64,000 bases of DNA, taken from positions 62,001 to 126,000 of IMG/VR virus record IMGVR_UViG_3300043446_004613, one strand, 5' to 3'. A program made the translations under genes and the position numbers. Source of the DNA: a virus. The notes under the pieces were generated by a model. It was not told where the DNA came from, ran no database searches, and saw only the letters and a program-made list of their open reading frames with translations. Positions 50,368 to 58,840 of the stretch are shown piece by piece. Position 1 is the first letter of the stretch; each line of letters opens with the position of its first letter.

Positions 50368-50704
50368 ATTTTACAAGTCGGCGCAAGATGTTTGCAGGAC
50401 GCCCGGTATTCGCGACAAGCTCTACAGCGCTGTCATCCCAAATCTCAACGCAATCGAAGTCCTTCGCATTAGTCACCTCAAGATCAGGAAGCCCTTGAGC
50501 ACGCAACCAGTCTTTTACGTAGGGGATGTTCGCAGGAACAGCAGCCCGAGCCGTAAAAATCTTCACAGTCTTCCCGTCGGCCAGCCAATCGCGTACACGA
50601 TCAAGCATCTCTGGTATAGCCGGGCCAATGTGCTGCGGCCCTTTCCACCCAGAGTAGTGAGCAAGTGTGCCGTCAAGATCGACACCTATCCAACGTTTAT
50701 CCAT
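50366..50704 (-). CDS. HAD-superfamily phosphatase-like protein
   Basis: 112 residues. GVDLDGTLAHYSGW (residues 7-20) is HAD motif I (DxDGT) with nucleophile Asp, VKIFTARAAV is motif II (Thr/Ser position), and IWDDSAVELV near the end gives the motif IV acidic pair. It is a minimal HAD without cap, similar to phage phosphatases that act on small phosphates or nucleotides. TGTAGTTA ends five bases before the ATG. Confidence 0.8.
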   Translation of the reverse strand: MDKRWIGVDLDGTLAHYSGWKGPQHIGPAIPEMLDRVRDWLADGKTVKIFTARAAVPANIPYVKDWLRAQGLPDLEVTNAKDFDCVEIWDDSAVELVANTGRPANILRRLVK

Positions 50705-50712
50705 GTTGTTAA

Positions 50713-50865
50713 CTACATGCGCGGGCGCACCCTCTTAAAAGGATAGCCCTCTATGCTTGTGCTGGTTTTGCCGCAAGGGCACGTGAAACGGAATTTCTTC
50801 GCGTCCCAGAGCAACGTCGGAGAACCGCAGCAAGCTGTCGGTTGTTTTAGCTCTTTTGGCTTCAC
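50713..50865 (-). CDS. Small zinc-ribbon protein (50 aa)
   Basis: GTG 50865 overlaps the HU stop (GTGA). ACCGSPTLLW and FTCPCGKTST supply CC and CxC knuckles of a compact zinc ribbon; the tail is basic. Function unknown; translational coupling with HU suggests a nucleic-acid role. Confidence 0.5.
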   Translation of the reverse strand: MKPKELKQPTACCGSPTLLWDAKKFRFTCPCGKTSTSIEGYPFKRVRPRM

Positions 50866-51158
50866 TCAGGATTAAGCTGATTGTTGAGTTCTTTGCCAGC
50901 ACGGAAACGAACAGCCTTACGCGCAGGGATGCTGACGTTGCCCTTTTCAGGGTGCTTTGGGTTACGTCCTACTTTCGCTTTTCGATCGACGACGTCAAAC
51001 ATTCCAAAGCCGCGAAATTCAACGTTGTTACCGCTGGCTAGGGCATCAGTAAGCACGGATAGAGTGACGTCAACAATGCCACGGGCGCGGTCTACCGGCA
51101 TACCGAGGCGCAAGTTGAGTTCTATAGCTAGGTCGTTACGTGTAAAGTTTTGGCTCAT
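50862..51158 (-). CDS. HU/IHF-family DNA-binding protein
   Basis: 98 residues, the usual HU length. RNDLAIELNLRLGM opens the helical part; VEFRGFGMFDVVDRKAKVGR matches the core strand, and NPKHPEKGNVSIPARKAVRF is the DNA-intercalating arm with its proline. It bends and compacts DNA and could act in replication, packaging or gene control. It lies in an operon with the sigma-like genes. Confidence 0.92.
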   Translation of the reverse strand: MSQNFTRNDLAIELNLRLGMPVDRARGIVDVTLSVLTDALASGNNVEFRGFGMFDVVDRKAKVGRNPKHPEKGNVSIPARKAVRFRAGKELNNQLNPE

Positions 51159-51484
51159 TTTTTACGTCCTTCCCAGAATCCGAGTACGATGCGTGCGGCG
51201 GATTCAGGCATTAAGTTGATGTCGGCTTGCACGTCCAAGATGAAAACCAGCCCGCGATAAACGAGCACGATAATCCAGCACTGCGTCAGGAAAACGGCGG
51301 CAAGCGCCAAGCCAATCAGCTGGATTCCGGTAGGTGATCCAACCAGTTTCCAGACCAAAGCACTGATCCAGATTAGGAGAACAACGCCCAGACAGACAAA
51401 GTCGTGCGGCGCAAAAAGTCCAAGTTTGCGCTGTGCTTGAAAGCGCGACATCTGCTTCTCGGGAGCAATGACAGGTTCAGCCAT
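51155..51484 (-). CDS. Small membrane protein with two hydrophobic segments
   Basis: 109 residues from ATG 51484. Two hydrophobic stretches (about 30-47, VCLGVVLLIWISALVW; about 55-77, IGLALAAVFLTQCW) suggest a helical hairpin in the inner membrane with both ends inside. A holin-like role is conceivable but nothing is diagnostic. It overlaps HU by four bases. Confidence 0.5.
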   Translation of the reverse strand: MAEPVIAPEKQMSRFQAQRKLGLFAPHDFVCLGVVLLIWISALVWKLVGSPTGIQLIGLALAAVFLTQCWIIVLVYRGLVFILDVQADINLMPESAARIVLGFWEGRKK

Positions 51485-51485
51485 A

Positions 51486-53003
51486 TTATTCAAAGGTTTC
51501 TTTGCTGTGCTGTTCAATCAATGCGATAAGCTCAGCCAGCGGAGTATTATCGCGGGGATACCACGTCTTTTGTTTACCCGTCAGCTTCTTTTTAAGCTCA
51601 TCGCTGGGTTCGCAAAAACGAAGTTTCATCGGAGCTTCACTGTCGAGACAGAACAGAAAACAACGTTTACGCTCCGCCCCTACGTAGTGATACCAAAACT
51701 GACGACCTTGGCGTTCAGCACGGTTAAATGTCTCATCGAGGTGACTGATGATTTCTGCCTCATCGTTGCTGGTAATCCGCTGACTGGGTTCGTTGGTAGG
51801 CCGGGGCAGGTAGGCAGGCGTGCGCTGCTGGCGGGCACCCAGCAGCTTAGGGCTGATTGCCATCTTTGATAGCCCAAGATTTGCGGCTTCGACAGAGCAG
51901 GAGTGACGCAAGTCACAGGTGTTGCATTGGCGAGCGTTCTTGGAGTACAGGATGCCATAGCAGGCGAGTTTTCCGTTTCCGATCGAACGCGGAACCTTGG
52001 CGTTAACCTCAGTCAACATCTCGGCAACTTGTGGCGACACCTTGTCAAATTGATCACGGGCCGCCATCGTGAGCATGCGGCGTACGACCATACCGTCAAG
52101 GTCAGTTGGAATCTGTAGTCCGAAGACAAGTTTAAGCTGTGCGATGATTGCGTTTTGACGGGCTTCGCCGTCGTGTTGTTCTTGAGTTACCATACGATGC
52201 GCTAGAGTTTTGTTACGTATTGATAGAACAGCTTCTGAAAATAGTTCGGTCGAAATTCCGACAGCTTCCGCCATGTGCGTGAATTTTATTTTTACCGTCA
52301 CCTTTCCCTTGTTGCCTTTGCGCATCGCGTCCAATTCGGCATAGCAGCGTGCGTGCGCACTAGGGCTAATTAGTTCGTGAAAAACAAGCTTCTCTACAGG
52401 CGTAAGTTGGAAAGCAAACTCAGCCGCTGTTTGGCTAAATCCCCAATCAATGTCGTTTTCGTCGCATCCACTGTCTACGTCGTGCATGTCCGGCACTTGC
52501 AGTCCCAAATCAGGGTCGTCAAGTGATAGGTCAACGTTCTTGTGATACTCTGGCGTTTCCTCGCTGTCATGCGCAGCTTTAGGCGCGTCTAGTTTTTGCT
52601 GTTGACGCGGCGGCGGTTTTTGACCAGTGCGCTTTTCCGTAAAGCGGTATTTCTGAACACGGCTTTTGGTGTTGTTGTTTACACTTGTCTTGAAAAAGGC
52701 AAAAAACGAGTGACGAGTCGGACACTTATCGCCGCCCATGATGCCCTTGCTGATAAGTTTGCTGAGCACAAGGTTGCCTTCACCCATCAGTTCGTCAAAC
52801 TGAAGGTGCGGCGTAGTCTCGTCGCGGTATTGGTTAGCCACAGTGGCGATGACACGCTGTAGATCAGGCATCATCTCTTCCAACACCGGAGGTCTAAGCT
52901 TCGGGTCTTTGAAGATTAGGAATAAACGTTGACGCTTTGGGCGCAGTGCGCCAAGGATGTCACTCGTTAGCCGAATCTTCGTTGAAAATGCTGTGCTCGC
53001 CAT
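51486..53003 (-). CDS. Sigma70-region-2-like protein with Cys cluster
   Basis: 505 residues. LQFDELMGEGNLVLSKLI (about residues 70-87) followed by HSFFAFFKTSVNNNTKSRV and a basic stretch resembles sigma region 2.1-2.4. KIKFTHMAEAVGISTELFSE (about 230) could be a region 3/4 helix-turn-helix. The C-terminal half carries CNTCDLRHSC, a four-Cys motif. Compared with T4 gp55 it is nearly three times longer. It overlaps the second sigma-like gene by 44 bases. Probably redirects host RNA polymerase. Confidence 0.6.
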   Translation of the reverse strand: MASTAFSTKIRLTSDILGALRPKRQRLFLIFKDPKLRPPVLEEMMPDLQRVIATVANQYRDETTPHLQFDELMGEGNLVLSKLISKGIMGGDKCPTRHSFFAFFKTSVNNNTKSRVQKYRFTEKRTGQKPPPRQQQKLDAPKAAHDSEETPEYHKNVDLSLDDPDLGLQVPDMHDVDSGCDENDIDWGFSQTAAEFAFQLTPVEKLVFHELISPSAHARCYAELDAMRKGNKGKVTVKIKFTHMAEAVGISTELFSEAVLSIRNKTLAHRMVTQEQHDGEARQNAIIAQLKLVFGLQIPTDLDGMVVRRMLTMAARDQFDKVSPQVAEMLTEVNAKVPRSIGNGKLACYGILYSKNARQCNTCDLRHSCSVEAANLGLSKMAISPKLLGARQQRTPAYLPRPTNEPSQRITSNDEAEIISHLDETFNRAERQGRQFWYHYVGAERKRCFLFCLDSEAPMKLRFCEPSDELKKKLTGKQKTWYPRDNTPLAELIALIEQHSKETFE

Positions 53004-53970
53004 AACGCCGTGGGTCGATAGTCTCGATCATCTCGTTGTACGTTTCTTGTGCTGAACGTACAGTTTTCTTGTGTTTGCGGGCGACCTCTGCGATCGAATC
53101 AGGGTCTAAATCTGTCTTGTCGATGTCACGCATCAACAAGTAATCAGAATGGATTTTTGACAGCTGTTGGATGGTAGGAAACTTCATCCGTTTGCCTCCG
53201 AACAGCACGCACAGCTTTTTAGCAACTTCAAACCCGAACTCATCTACAATATCGGGCAGATACGTGTAGCTTTGAGAAGCCAGCACAAGATCGTATTCTG
53301 TAAACGGGACGTAAGTTTGTTTATAGAAGGCTTGGCGCAAATTCACGATTGACCAGTCGTAAAAGAATTTGGATAAGTCGAAACTGATACCGTAGGCATA
53401 AGCTGCGCTGCGAATTGCGTCCTGCTTATCGTGCTCGTCGTCTATGATACACTGGATCAAGAAGCGGATAGCGCCAATCTCCTGTGGATCGCCCCATCGA
53501 CAGTTTAGCTCTCTAAGCTTGTTGTGCGTTTCCTGTACGGCATCGTGCTTGTCGACTTCGTGATCATCAACGCCGTAAAACTTTTCAAGGTTATCGCTGG
53601 TGACGTGGAATCGACGCCGGTACTGATTTACTTTCTGTAGTTCAGAACGAAAAGCGTTTTTAGCGCATTTGCTAAACCAAGAAAACAACTTGCCCTTTTT
53701 AGGCTGCCACGCTGCCAGCCACTTGATGACTTTTTCCTGTGCAGCGCTGACCAGTTGTGGAAGATCGACCGTGTAATGAAAATCTTCAAACTGCGCTAAA
53801 CGCTCAAACATCGCCGAGGAGCCGACGACAATGTTTTCAAGCACGAGCATCGCATCTTTGTGGCGACCAGCCGCGTTCAGCTGCTTCCACTGGATAGCCA
53901 GCGGCGTCAGTTGACTTGCCGGAAATATATGCTCTCCGTCAGCGGGTGTTGCTGGATTCTTCTTTGGCAT
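52960..53970 (-). CDS. Sigma factor-like protein (T4 gp55-like region 2)
   Basis: 336 residues. LVSAAQEKVIKWLAAWQPKK (about residues 73-92) and LFSWFSKCAKNAFRSELQKV (about 95-114) correspond to the sigma region 2 pattern found in T4 gp55 (KxxNxxxYxTxxxxNAFxxRIKKE). Basic residues follow (YRRRFHVT). A C-terminal KIHSDYLLMRD and EVARKHKKTVRSAQETY could form a helix-turn-helix. Adjacent to another sigma-like gene and HU. Candidate recogniser of the start-proximal motif. Confidence 0.65.
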   Translation of the reverse strand: MPKKNPATPADGEHIFPASQLTPLAIQWKQLNAAGRHKDAMLVLENIVVGSSAMFERLAQFEDFHYTVDLPQLVSAAQEKVIKWLAAWQPKKGKLFSWFSKCAKNAFRSELQKVNQYRRRFHVTSDNLEKFYGVDDHEVDKHDAVQETHNKLRELNCRWGDPQEIGAIRFLIQCIIDDEHDKQDAIRSAAYAYGISFDLSKFFYDWSIVNLRQAFYKQTYVPFTEYDLVLASQSYTYLPDIVDEFGFEVAKKLCVLFGGKRMKFPTIQQLSKIHSDYLLMRDIDKTDLDPDSIAEVARKHKKTVRSAQETYNEMIETIDPRRYGEHSIFNEDSANE

Positions 53971-54661
53971 CGGCGGGTAAAACGGTGTACTGGTGAACTT
54001 TGTTGATCAGTTTTTCCGTATCGGCGCAAACATCGTCAGCTTCCTTGTCGCCGTTTGTAACGTGAGGTTGCATAAGCTGCATGACGCCTTCAAGAAGGCT
54101 CAGTGCGGCAACGCCGACCAGATATGGAAAATGCGGACGAATGAACTTTGGCGCATCTCCAGCGTTGTCCGTCTTTTTACCAGACTTTTGGTCGCTGTCA
54201 ACCGCAGGTGCTGGTTTGGCTTTTGCAGCCTTGGCTTTCGGGGCACTGGTGGGTTTAAGCTCTTCCGCTTTAACCGGTTCAGCCTTCGGTTCTTCCGCGT
54301 TGGTTTCTGCCGGTACGTCAAGCTTAGCTGCGGGCTTAGCTTTGGGTTTTGGCGCTCTGCTGCGCGGTGCGGGCTTTTGCGTTGGAACCTTCTGCGTGAT
54401 TTTGATCGCAGGGTTGCTGCTCAAAAAGCGGTGCGCGTGACTTAACAAGTCCAATTTGGACATTGATGCCACGTCGCCACCATTGTCATGGATATTATCG
54501 ACGACGGCTACAACTTCGGCGGGAAAATCAACAAACGACTGATCAGGCTTGCCGATGGCCACCGTATTTGTGCTGAGTTTGCGCTTGAGCGCGTGGTCGT
54601 TCGACAAAATAGTGTGTACGCGTTGGTAGCGAACAAATGAGGTACGTTTAGTTTCAGGCAT
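53939..54661 (-). CDS. Protein with Ala/Lys/Pro-rich linker
   Basis: 240 residues from ATG 54661. A folded N-terminal part (about 1-95) precedes a disordered Ala/Lys/Pro linker (PRSRAPKPKAKPAAKLDV and similar), then a C-terminal hydrophobic helix FPYLVGVAALSLLEGVMQLM. The linker resembles histone H1-like tails. Function unknown. Confidence 0.55.
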   Translation of the reverse strand: MPETKRTSFVRYQRVHTILSNDHALKRKLSTNTVAIGKPDQSFVDFPAEVVAVVDNIHDNGGDVASMSKLDLLSHAHRFLSSNPAIKITQKVPTQKPAPRSRAPKPKAKPAAKLDVPAETNAEEPKAEPVKAEELKPTSAPKAKAAKAKPAPAVDSDQKSGKKTDNAGDAPKFIRPHFPYLVGVAALSLLEGVMQLMQPHVTNGDKEADDVCADTEKLINKVHQYTVLPADAKEESSNTR

Positions 54662-54692
54662 AAAGCGCAACTTGTTATTATGTTGTAAACAG

Positions 54693-54737
54693 TGGGAGAT
54701 CAAAAGTAAACATAAATCGTTATATTTTGATCTCCCA
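54693..54737. terminator. 13-bp inverted repeat, likely bidirectional terminator
   Basis: TGGGAGATCAAAA (54693-54705) and TTTTGATCTCCCA (54725-54737) are perfect complements around a 19-base AT-rich loop. It lies between the 54745-55554 gene and the next minus-strand gene. The long loop is unusual for a terminator, so an operator or cruciform role is the alternative. Confidence 0.6.
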
Positions 54738-54744
54738 TTTTGAT

Positions 54745-55554
54745 TTAATCTTCAGGTTCAGGGTCGCCTACGAGCACTGGTTTGTTACGGCGTGGCACAG
54801 GGCGAGCGAGAACACGTGGCTTTTCTTCCTCATCCTCATCCTCATCCGCGTTTGGCGCAGCATCTTCAGCTTCCTCACCTTTCGCCTTGGGTTGAGCTTT
54901 GGCCGCGTTTACGACACGACGAGACAAATAGTTCTCATCGGAGTCTTCTGCGCTTTTACTCTTCCCTTTGGGACGTGAAGGTGCTTCGTCCTGTTCAGGT
55001 GCTTCTTCCGCAGCAGGCGTTTCGTCCTGTGCAGCGGATTTACCTGCTTGGATGGCTTTTCCGGCTTGCACTGCTCCGGCGACGGCAGTCAACAGGGTGT
55101 GGCGTAGACCAGCCGCTTCAAAAAACCCCGACACACGCGGACTGTAAGGCCCAAAGCGCTTGATGACACAAGCCATGTCTTGAAAGTCCCACGGGCGCGT
55201 TTTTAACTTAACTCCGTCGTCCTTTACGACAACCTCGATCCGGGAAAGGTAACGGAACATCTCCGCGTTACGTGTTCTATCGTCGGACTTTTTCCAGAAG
55301 TGGTTGTCGACAACAAGGACGTAATTCGGACGCGACTCGACCAGAAGTCGGAACTCTTCTGGCATTTTCTTTAGCTTGAGTACTTCGCCTTTTGGTTCGA
55401 TTTCCTCTTGGTTCTCGTCCATACGGACGCATAGAACTGGTTCGATTACGACGTTATTCTCGATCAGCGGCGCAAACATCAGGTCGCTGTTCAGACACTT
55501 TTGGAACATGTCTGACAGTTCCTTTTCTTGCACGTATTCAATATGTGTTGGCAT
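54745..55554 (-). CDS. Metallopeptidase-like fold without HExxH; disordered tail
   Basis: 269 residues. Residues about 1-135 (YVLVVDNHFWKKSDDRTRNA, then FRYLSRIEVV and WDFQDMACVIKRFG) follow the layout of a phage putative-metallopeptidase family, but the HELxH zinc motif is absent, replaced by FRYLSRIEV. The C-terminal half is charged low complexity. It directly follows the RecA-like gene (three-base gap), so a recombination accessory role is possible. Assignment is tentative. Confidence 0.45.
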   Translation of the reverse strand: MPTHIEYVQEKELSDMFQKCLNSDLMFAPLIENNVVIEPVLCVRMDENQEEIEPKGEVLKLKKMPEEFRLLVESRPNYVLVVDNHFWKKSDDRTRNAEMFRYLSRIEVVVKDDGVKLKTRPWDFQDMACVIKRFGPYSPRVSGFFEAAGLRHTLLTAVAGAVQAGKAIQAGKSAAQDETPAAEEAPEQDEAPSRPKGKSKSAEDSDENYLSRRVVNAAKAQPKAKGEEAEDAAPNADEDEDEEEKPRVLARPVPRRNKPVLVGDPEPED

Positions 55555-55557
55555 AGT

Positions 55558-56931
55558 TTATTCCTCGGTAGCTTCTTGCGACACGCCGAGCGGATCGGAC
55601 ATGTCTTCGTCAACTTCGACACCTTCATCAAGACCTTCGGTACTCATACAGTATTCGATGGCCTTGGCCCAAAGCAGGTCGATGTCTGCTTTGTGTTTAT
55701 CATAGAACTTAGGCCACTCTGACCGGAACTTAAAACCGGGGTCTTTGCGGCTTCCTGTGCGGCGGTTTGCAGGCAATTCGTCATCGTCTTCCAGTGACGT
55801 TTCAACTGACGCAGCGTCAAAAGTTGTCGGGACGATGCCATTCTTTTTGAACTTCAGGATGTAGCCAGTGTGCTTGGTTTCAGCCTCAACTTCAACGAAG
55901 CCAAGGTAAACCAGCGTTTCCAGCATACTGAAGATGTTATTGAGTCCGCCGTTCTTTTTATCAAAGAGCAGCACCATACGGCCATCGCGCAGCGGCGGTT
56001 TGATCCGGTTTTTCTTTGTATGGAATCCAACCAGCAAGCCCGCACTGAACTGAGCGTCCGGCACAAGCTTATATTTCTGGCCGTACGCATACATGAACAC
56101 GCGATGTGACGAATAAAAGCGGAGCGCCATACCGCCTACTGACGTGTAATCGTCAGGACTGATCGTGTAGCTGCCTTTTTGTCCCGGCGCGGAGCCGGGG
56201 TTGAATTTCGTACGTACCTGATTGGTGAACAAGATGGCGGCTTGACAGCGGTTAACTTTGCGCACCAGACGGCACAGAGCACGACTGATCTGCTTGGGCT
56301 GGCGCGGGAAATCTTCCGTTCCCCACTTGGCCTCAAGCTCTTGGCGTGTCGACGTAGAGGCAATGGTATCGACTACGATGAACATGAAGCGCATGATGCC
56401 ATCCTTTTCCTGTTGCGCCAGACGGTCATTCTGATACGACAACGCACCGTCGATTGCCTTAAACACGTCGTCAGTGGTATCAAATCGCCCACCGACAACG
56501 TCGAGTGCTTCGCCATCGACGACAAGCTTCATGTCGTCGTCGAGCGAACCTTCGTTATCAATGTACACAGTTACAACTTTACACTTATCAGGATCAAGGG
56601 GCTTGAGTGTTACATTGCCGTGTTCGTCGCGAACAATCTCGGCAACGTGCTTCTTCATCGCACGGCCCGCACAGCGGATGGCCATCGCGGTTTTACCGCA
56701 ACTTTCCAGTCCGTACAGTTCAACCATGCGACCGATTGGAATACCGCCTGCGATGTCGTCAAACGACTCGATGCCGGTGGTCAGCACGTACTTGACCTCG
56801 CTTAACACGAGGTCTTTAGTACGGCTGATTTCCCAGCTGGCAGCGTTTTCACCTTTAGGTGCAATGGACTTGAGCTTGGCAATCAAACCCTCGTTCTCAT
56901 CGACCTCTACAGTTTTACGTTTAGCTGCCAT
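55558..56931 (-). CDS. RecA/UvsX-family recombinase
   Basis: 457 residues. Walker A GLESCGKT (about 73), Walker B MFIVVDTIAST (about 180) and ILFTNQVRTKF (L2-adjacent, about 235) define a RecA-type ATPase. The C-terminal extension is acidic. It would drive strand exchange and recombination-dependent replication. It is five bases from the SSB gene, as in T4-type recombination modules. Confidence 0.93.
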   Translation of the reverse strand: MAAKRKTVEVDENEGLIAKLKSIAPKGENAASWEISRTKDLVLSEVKYVLTTGIESFDDIAGGIPIGRMVELYGLESCGKTAMAIRCAGRAMKKHVAEIVRDEHGNVTLKPLDPDKCKVVTVYIDNEGSLDDDMKLVVDGEALDVVGGRFDTTDDVFKAIDGALSYQNDRLAQQEKDGIMRFMFIVVDTIASTSTRQELEAKWGTEDFPRQPKQISRALCRLVRKVNRCQAAILFTNQVRTKFNPGSAPGQKGSYTISPDDYTSVGGMALRFYSSHRVFMYAYGQKYKLVPDAQFSAGLLVGFHTKKNRIKPPLRDGRMVLLFDKKNGGLNNIFSMLETLVYLGFVEVEAETKHTGYILKFKKNGIVPTTFDAASVETSLEDDDELPANRRTGSRKDPGFKFRSEWPKFYDKHKADIDLLWAKAIEYCMSTEGLDEGVEVDEDMSDPLGVSQEATEE

Positions 56932-56936
56932 AAGTT

Positions 56937-58343
56937 TTAAGCGTCAGCGGGCATGGTGGTTAAACGGGCGCGAAGACGATTGGCTGATTCTGTGCCAGCA
57001 CCTTTACCGCGAGCCACTGGCGTTGGAACGTCGTCATCTTCTTCCGGTTCAGCATCTACCGGCGCAGCTGTCCGCTTCGGCGCGGGCGGCACTGGATCGG
57101 TGTCATCTTCAGGCAGGTTGTCTTCTTCTTCAGATTCCGCCTGCGGAGTTCCGGTTGCTTCGCTCTTAGCAGGGGTAGCTGCGGCGGAGCGCTTGGACGT
57201 CTGACCGAAGTTGCGAACCGGTGACTTTGCAGGTGGTTCGCTTTCTTCCGCAGGCTCGTTGGAAGCGTCATCATCGACGGGTTCTGAGCGACGGATAGGC
57301 TTGGGCTGGGCTTTGGGCGGCGTGCGCTGTGGGCCAAGATCACCGTCGTCATCATCGTCGACAGCTTCATGTGCCGGATTAGCGCGAGCAGGGCGGCGCG
57401 GAGCTTCAACTTCATGCTCAACCGGGGCGCTACGACGAGCACGCGGAGCTTCGTCTTGCTCGTCAGCTTCCGGTGCTGCACGGCGGCCTGCCGGACGAGC
57501 CGGTGCGTCATCAACGTCATCTTCAACCGCAGGACGTGCAGAGCGAGCCGGACGACGGAACGCTGCTTCGTCATCATCGCCGTCATCGGCGTAACCACCA
57601 CGAACAGCACCGCGACGCGGAACGTCGCCACCGCCGCGATGTGCGCTTTCCTGAAGCTTGTCAGCAAACTGCTGCATCTGTTCGGCGGTTGGAATTGTCA
57701 CTTTCGGCGGCTTGCACGCGGCCATGATCTTCTTGATGTGCTCGTTATACTTCGGATCATCCAGAGTGAAGATCGGAGCACTGTCTTGTTTATCAAGGCG
57801 CATACCCTTACCGCCCTTGCTGACGACAAAGTCATTGCCCTGCTCAAAGTCCAAAATGCTGTCCATACACTTGCGACCACCCGCCATGTAGAACGCTTTC
57901 AGTTCTTCAAACGTTGAGCGATAGTGCCAGAACTCGTAAGGGTTAAGCACTTCCGACAAAGGCTGCTGCACGCCGTCTTTGTCGAAAACCAAACAGTAGG
58001 TAAGGAACTGCGGCGTCGACATGGCTTTGTAGCCAATCTTGCTGATCGCTTCGTCGCGGTCGGCGTTCAGTTCATCGCAGACCGTGCAGACAGGGCACTC
58101 GCAGTCCGGGTCGCCGCCGAAGTCCATCGCCGTATTGCGCGGGCAGGTGATCGGAAGCTTGTTGTTCCAGTGGCGGGCGATACGGGCGAACCAGAGTCCA
58201 TCCGGCCCGAGTTTGGCGGGCAGGAAGCGGATCGTCCAGCTTTGACCGCGTTCCAGTTTGACGCGGCGGTTGCCGCGTGATTGAGATTGCAAGAAGGCGT
58301 CTTCGCCCTGCATGCGTTTGAGGATTTTAGGATCGATGCTCAT
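56937..58343 (-). CDS. Single-stranded DNA-binding protein (T4 gp32-like)
   Basis: 468 residues. The N-terminal LKRMQGEDAFLQSQS and the core VKLERGQSWTIRFLPAKLG, followed by ITCPRNT and CECPVCTVCDEL (zinc cluster), match the gp32-type OB fold with its structural zinc. The C-terminal ~220 residues are a long charged, low-complexity tail with Asp/Glu/Arg/Pro blocks, longer than in T4 gp32 (301 aa in total) and probably the protein-interaction tail. Spurious long frames on other strands come from this tail. Confidence 0.85.
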   Translation of the reverse strand: MSIDPKILKRMQGEDAFLQSQSRGNRRVKLERGQSWTIRFLPAKLGPDGLWFARIARHWNNKLPITCPRNTAMDFGGDPDCECPVCTVCDELNADRDEAISKIGYKAMSTPQFLTYCLVFDKDGVQQPLSEVLNPYEFWHYRSTFEELKAFYMAGGRKCMDSILDFEQGNDFVVSKGGKGMRLDKQDSAPIFTLDDPKYNEHIKKIMAACKPPKVTIPTAEQMQQFADKLQESAHRGGGDVPRRGAVRGGYADDGDDDEAAFRRPARSARPAVEDDVDDAPARPAGRRAAPEADEQDEAPRARRSAPVEHEVEAPRRPARANPAHEAVDDDDDGDLGPQRTPPKAQPKPIRRSEPVDDDASNEPAEESEPPAKSPVRNFGQTSKRSAAATPAKSEATGTPQAESEEEDNLPEDDTDPVPPAPKRTAAPVDAEPEEDDDVPTPVARGKGAGTESANRLRARLTTMPADA

Positions 58344-58369
58344 AATACTTTTTCTGGTCTTGTTTTTGT

Positions 58370-58840
58370 TTATTCAACTACATTTCTACGTTTGTCCGGT
58401 TCATGCTCCATGCGACGAGTCGCTTCAATAGAACGGAGAAGTTCCATTTTCGCTTCGATGGCCTTGATCGTGGCCGTTATCCAGTCGTAGTCTTTCTCAG
58501 CGCGAGCGTAAGCTTCCGACGCTGCCTTAACCTCTGGAGCAAGAGTAACTGCGCGTTCAAGCGCGGCTTCGGTCATCTTTTCGCCGAAGCCTTGACTCAT
58601 GAAGCCGCCGTTTTTAAGGTCGAAGTATGCCTTCGCTTCGGCTTCCTTGAGTTTATATTTATTGTTGATGACGCGTTCGTTGGCTTTACCTTTTTGGTAG
58701 CCAAACCATCCGATGTAGGACGGCAGCATGCCAGCCGCCTCGCCGATGTCTTCAAACGAAGCCTTCAACACGGCATCGATGTCGGCAGTCTGGCCGTCGA
58801 TGGTGAAGGACTTCAAAACCGGTATGGACTGTTTTCTCAT
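58370..58840 (-). CDS. Helical protein beside SSB, possible recombination mediator
   Basis: 156 residues, almost entirely helical: LPSYIGWFGYQKGKANERVI, then heptad-rich ALERAVTLAPEVKAASEAYA. Phages often encode a protein of this character next to the SSB gene, and some act as recombination mediators. No diagnostic motif. Its stop lies 27 bases before SSB and its start overlaps the GT9 gene. Confidence 0.5.
   Translation of the reverse strand: MRKQSIPVLKSFTIDGQTADIDAVLKASFEDIGEAAGMLPSYIGWFGYQKGKANERVINNKYKLKEAEAKAYFDLKNGGFMSQGFGEKMTEAALERAVTLAPEVKAASEAYARAEKDYDWITATIKAIEAKMELLRSIEATRRMEHEPDKRRNVVE

Noticed and set aside
57056-57667. Alternative frames within the SSB tail
   Set aside because: They arise from the charged repeat region; the SSB frame has domain support.
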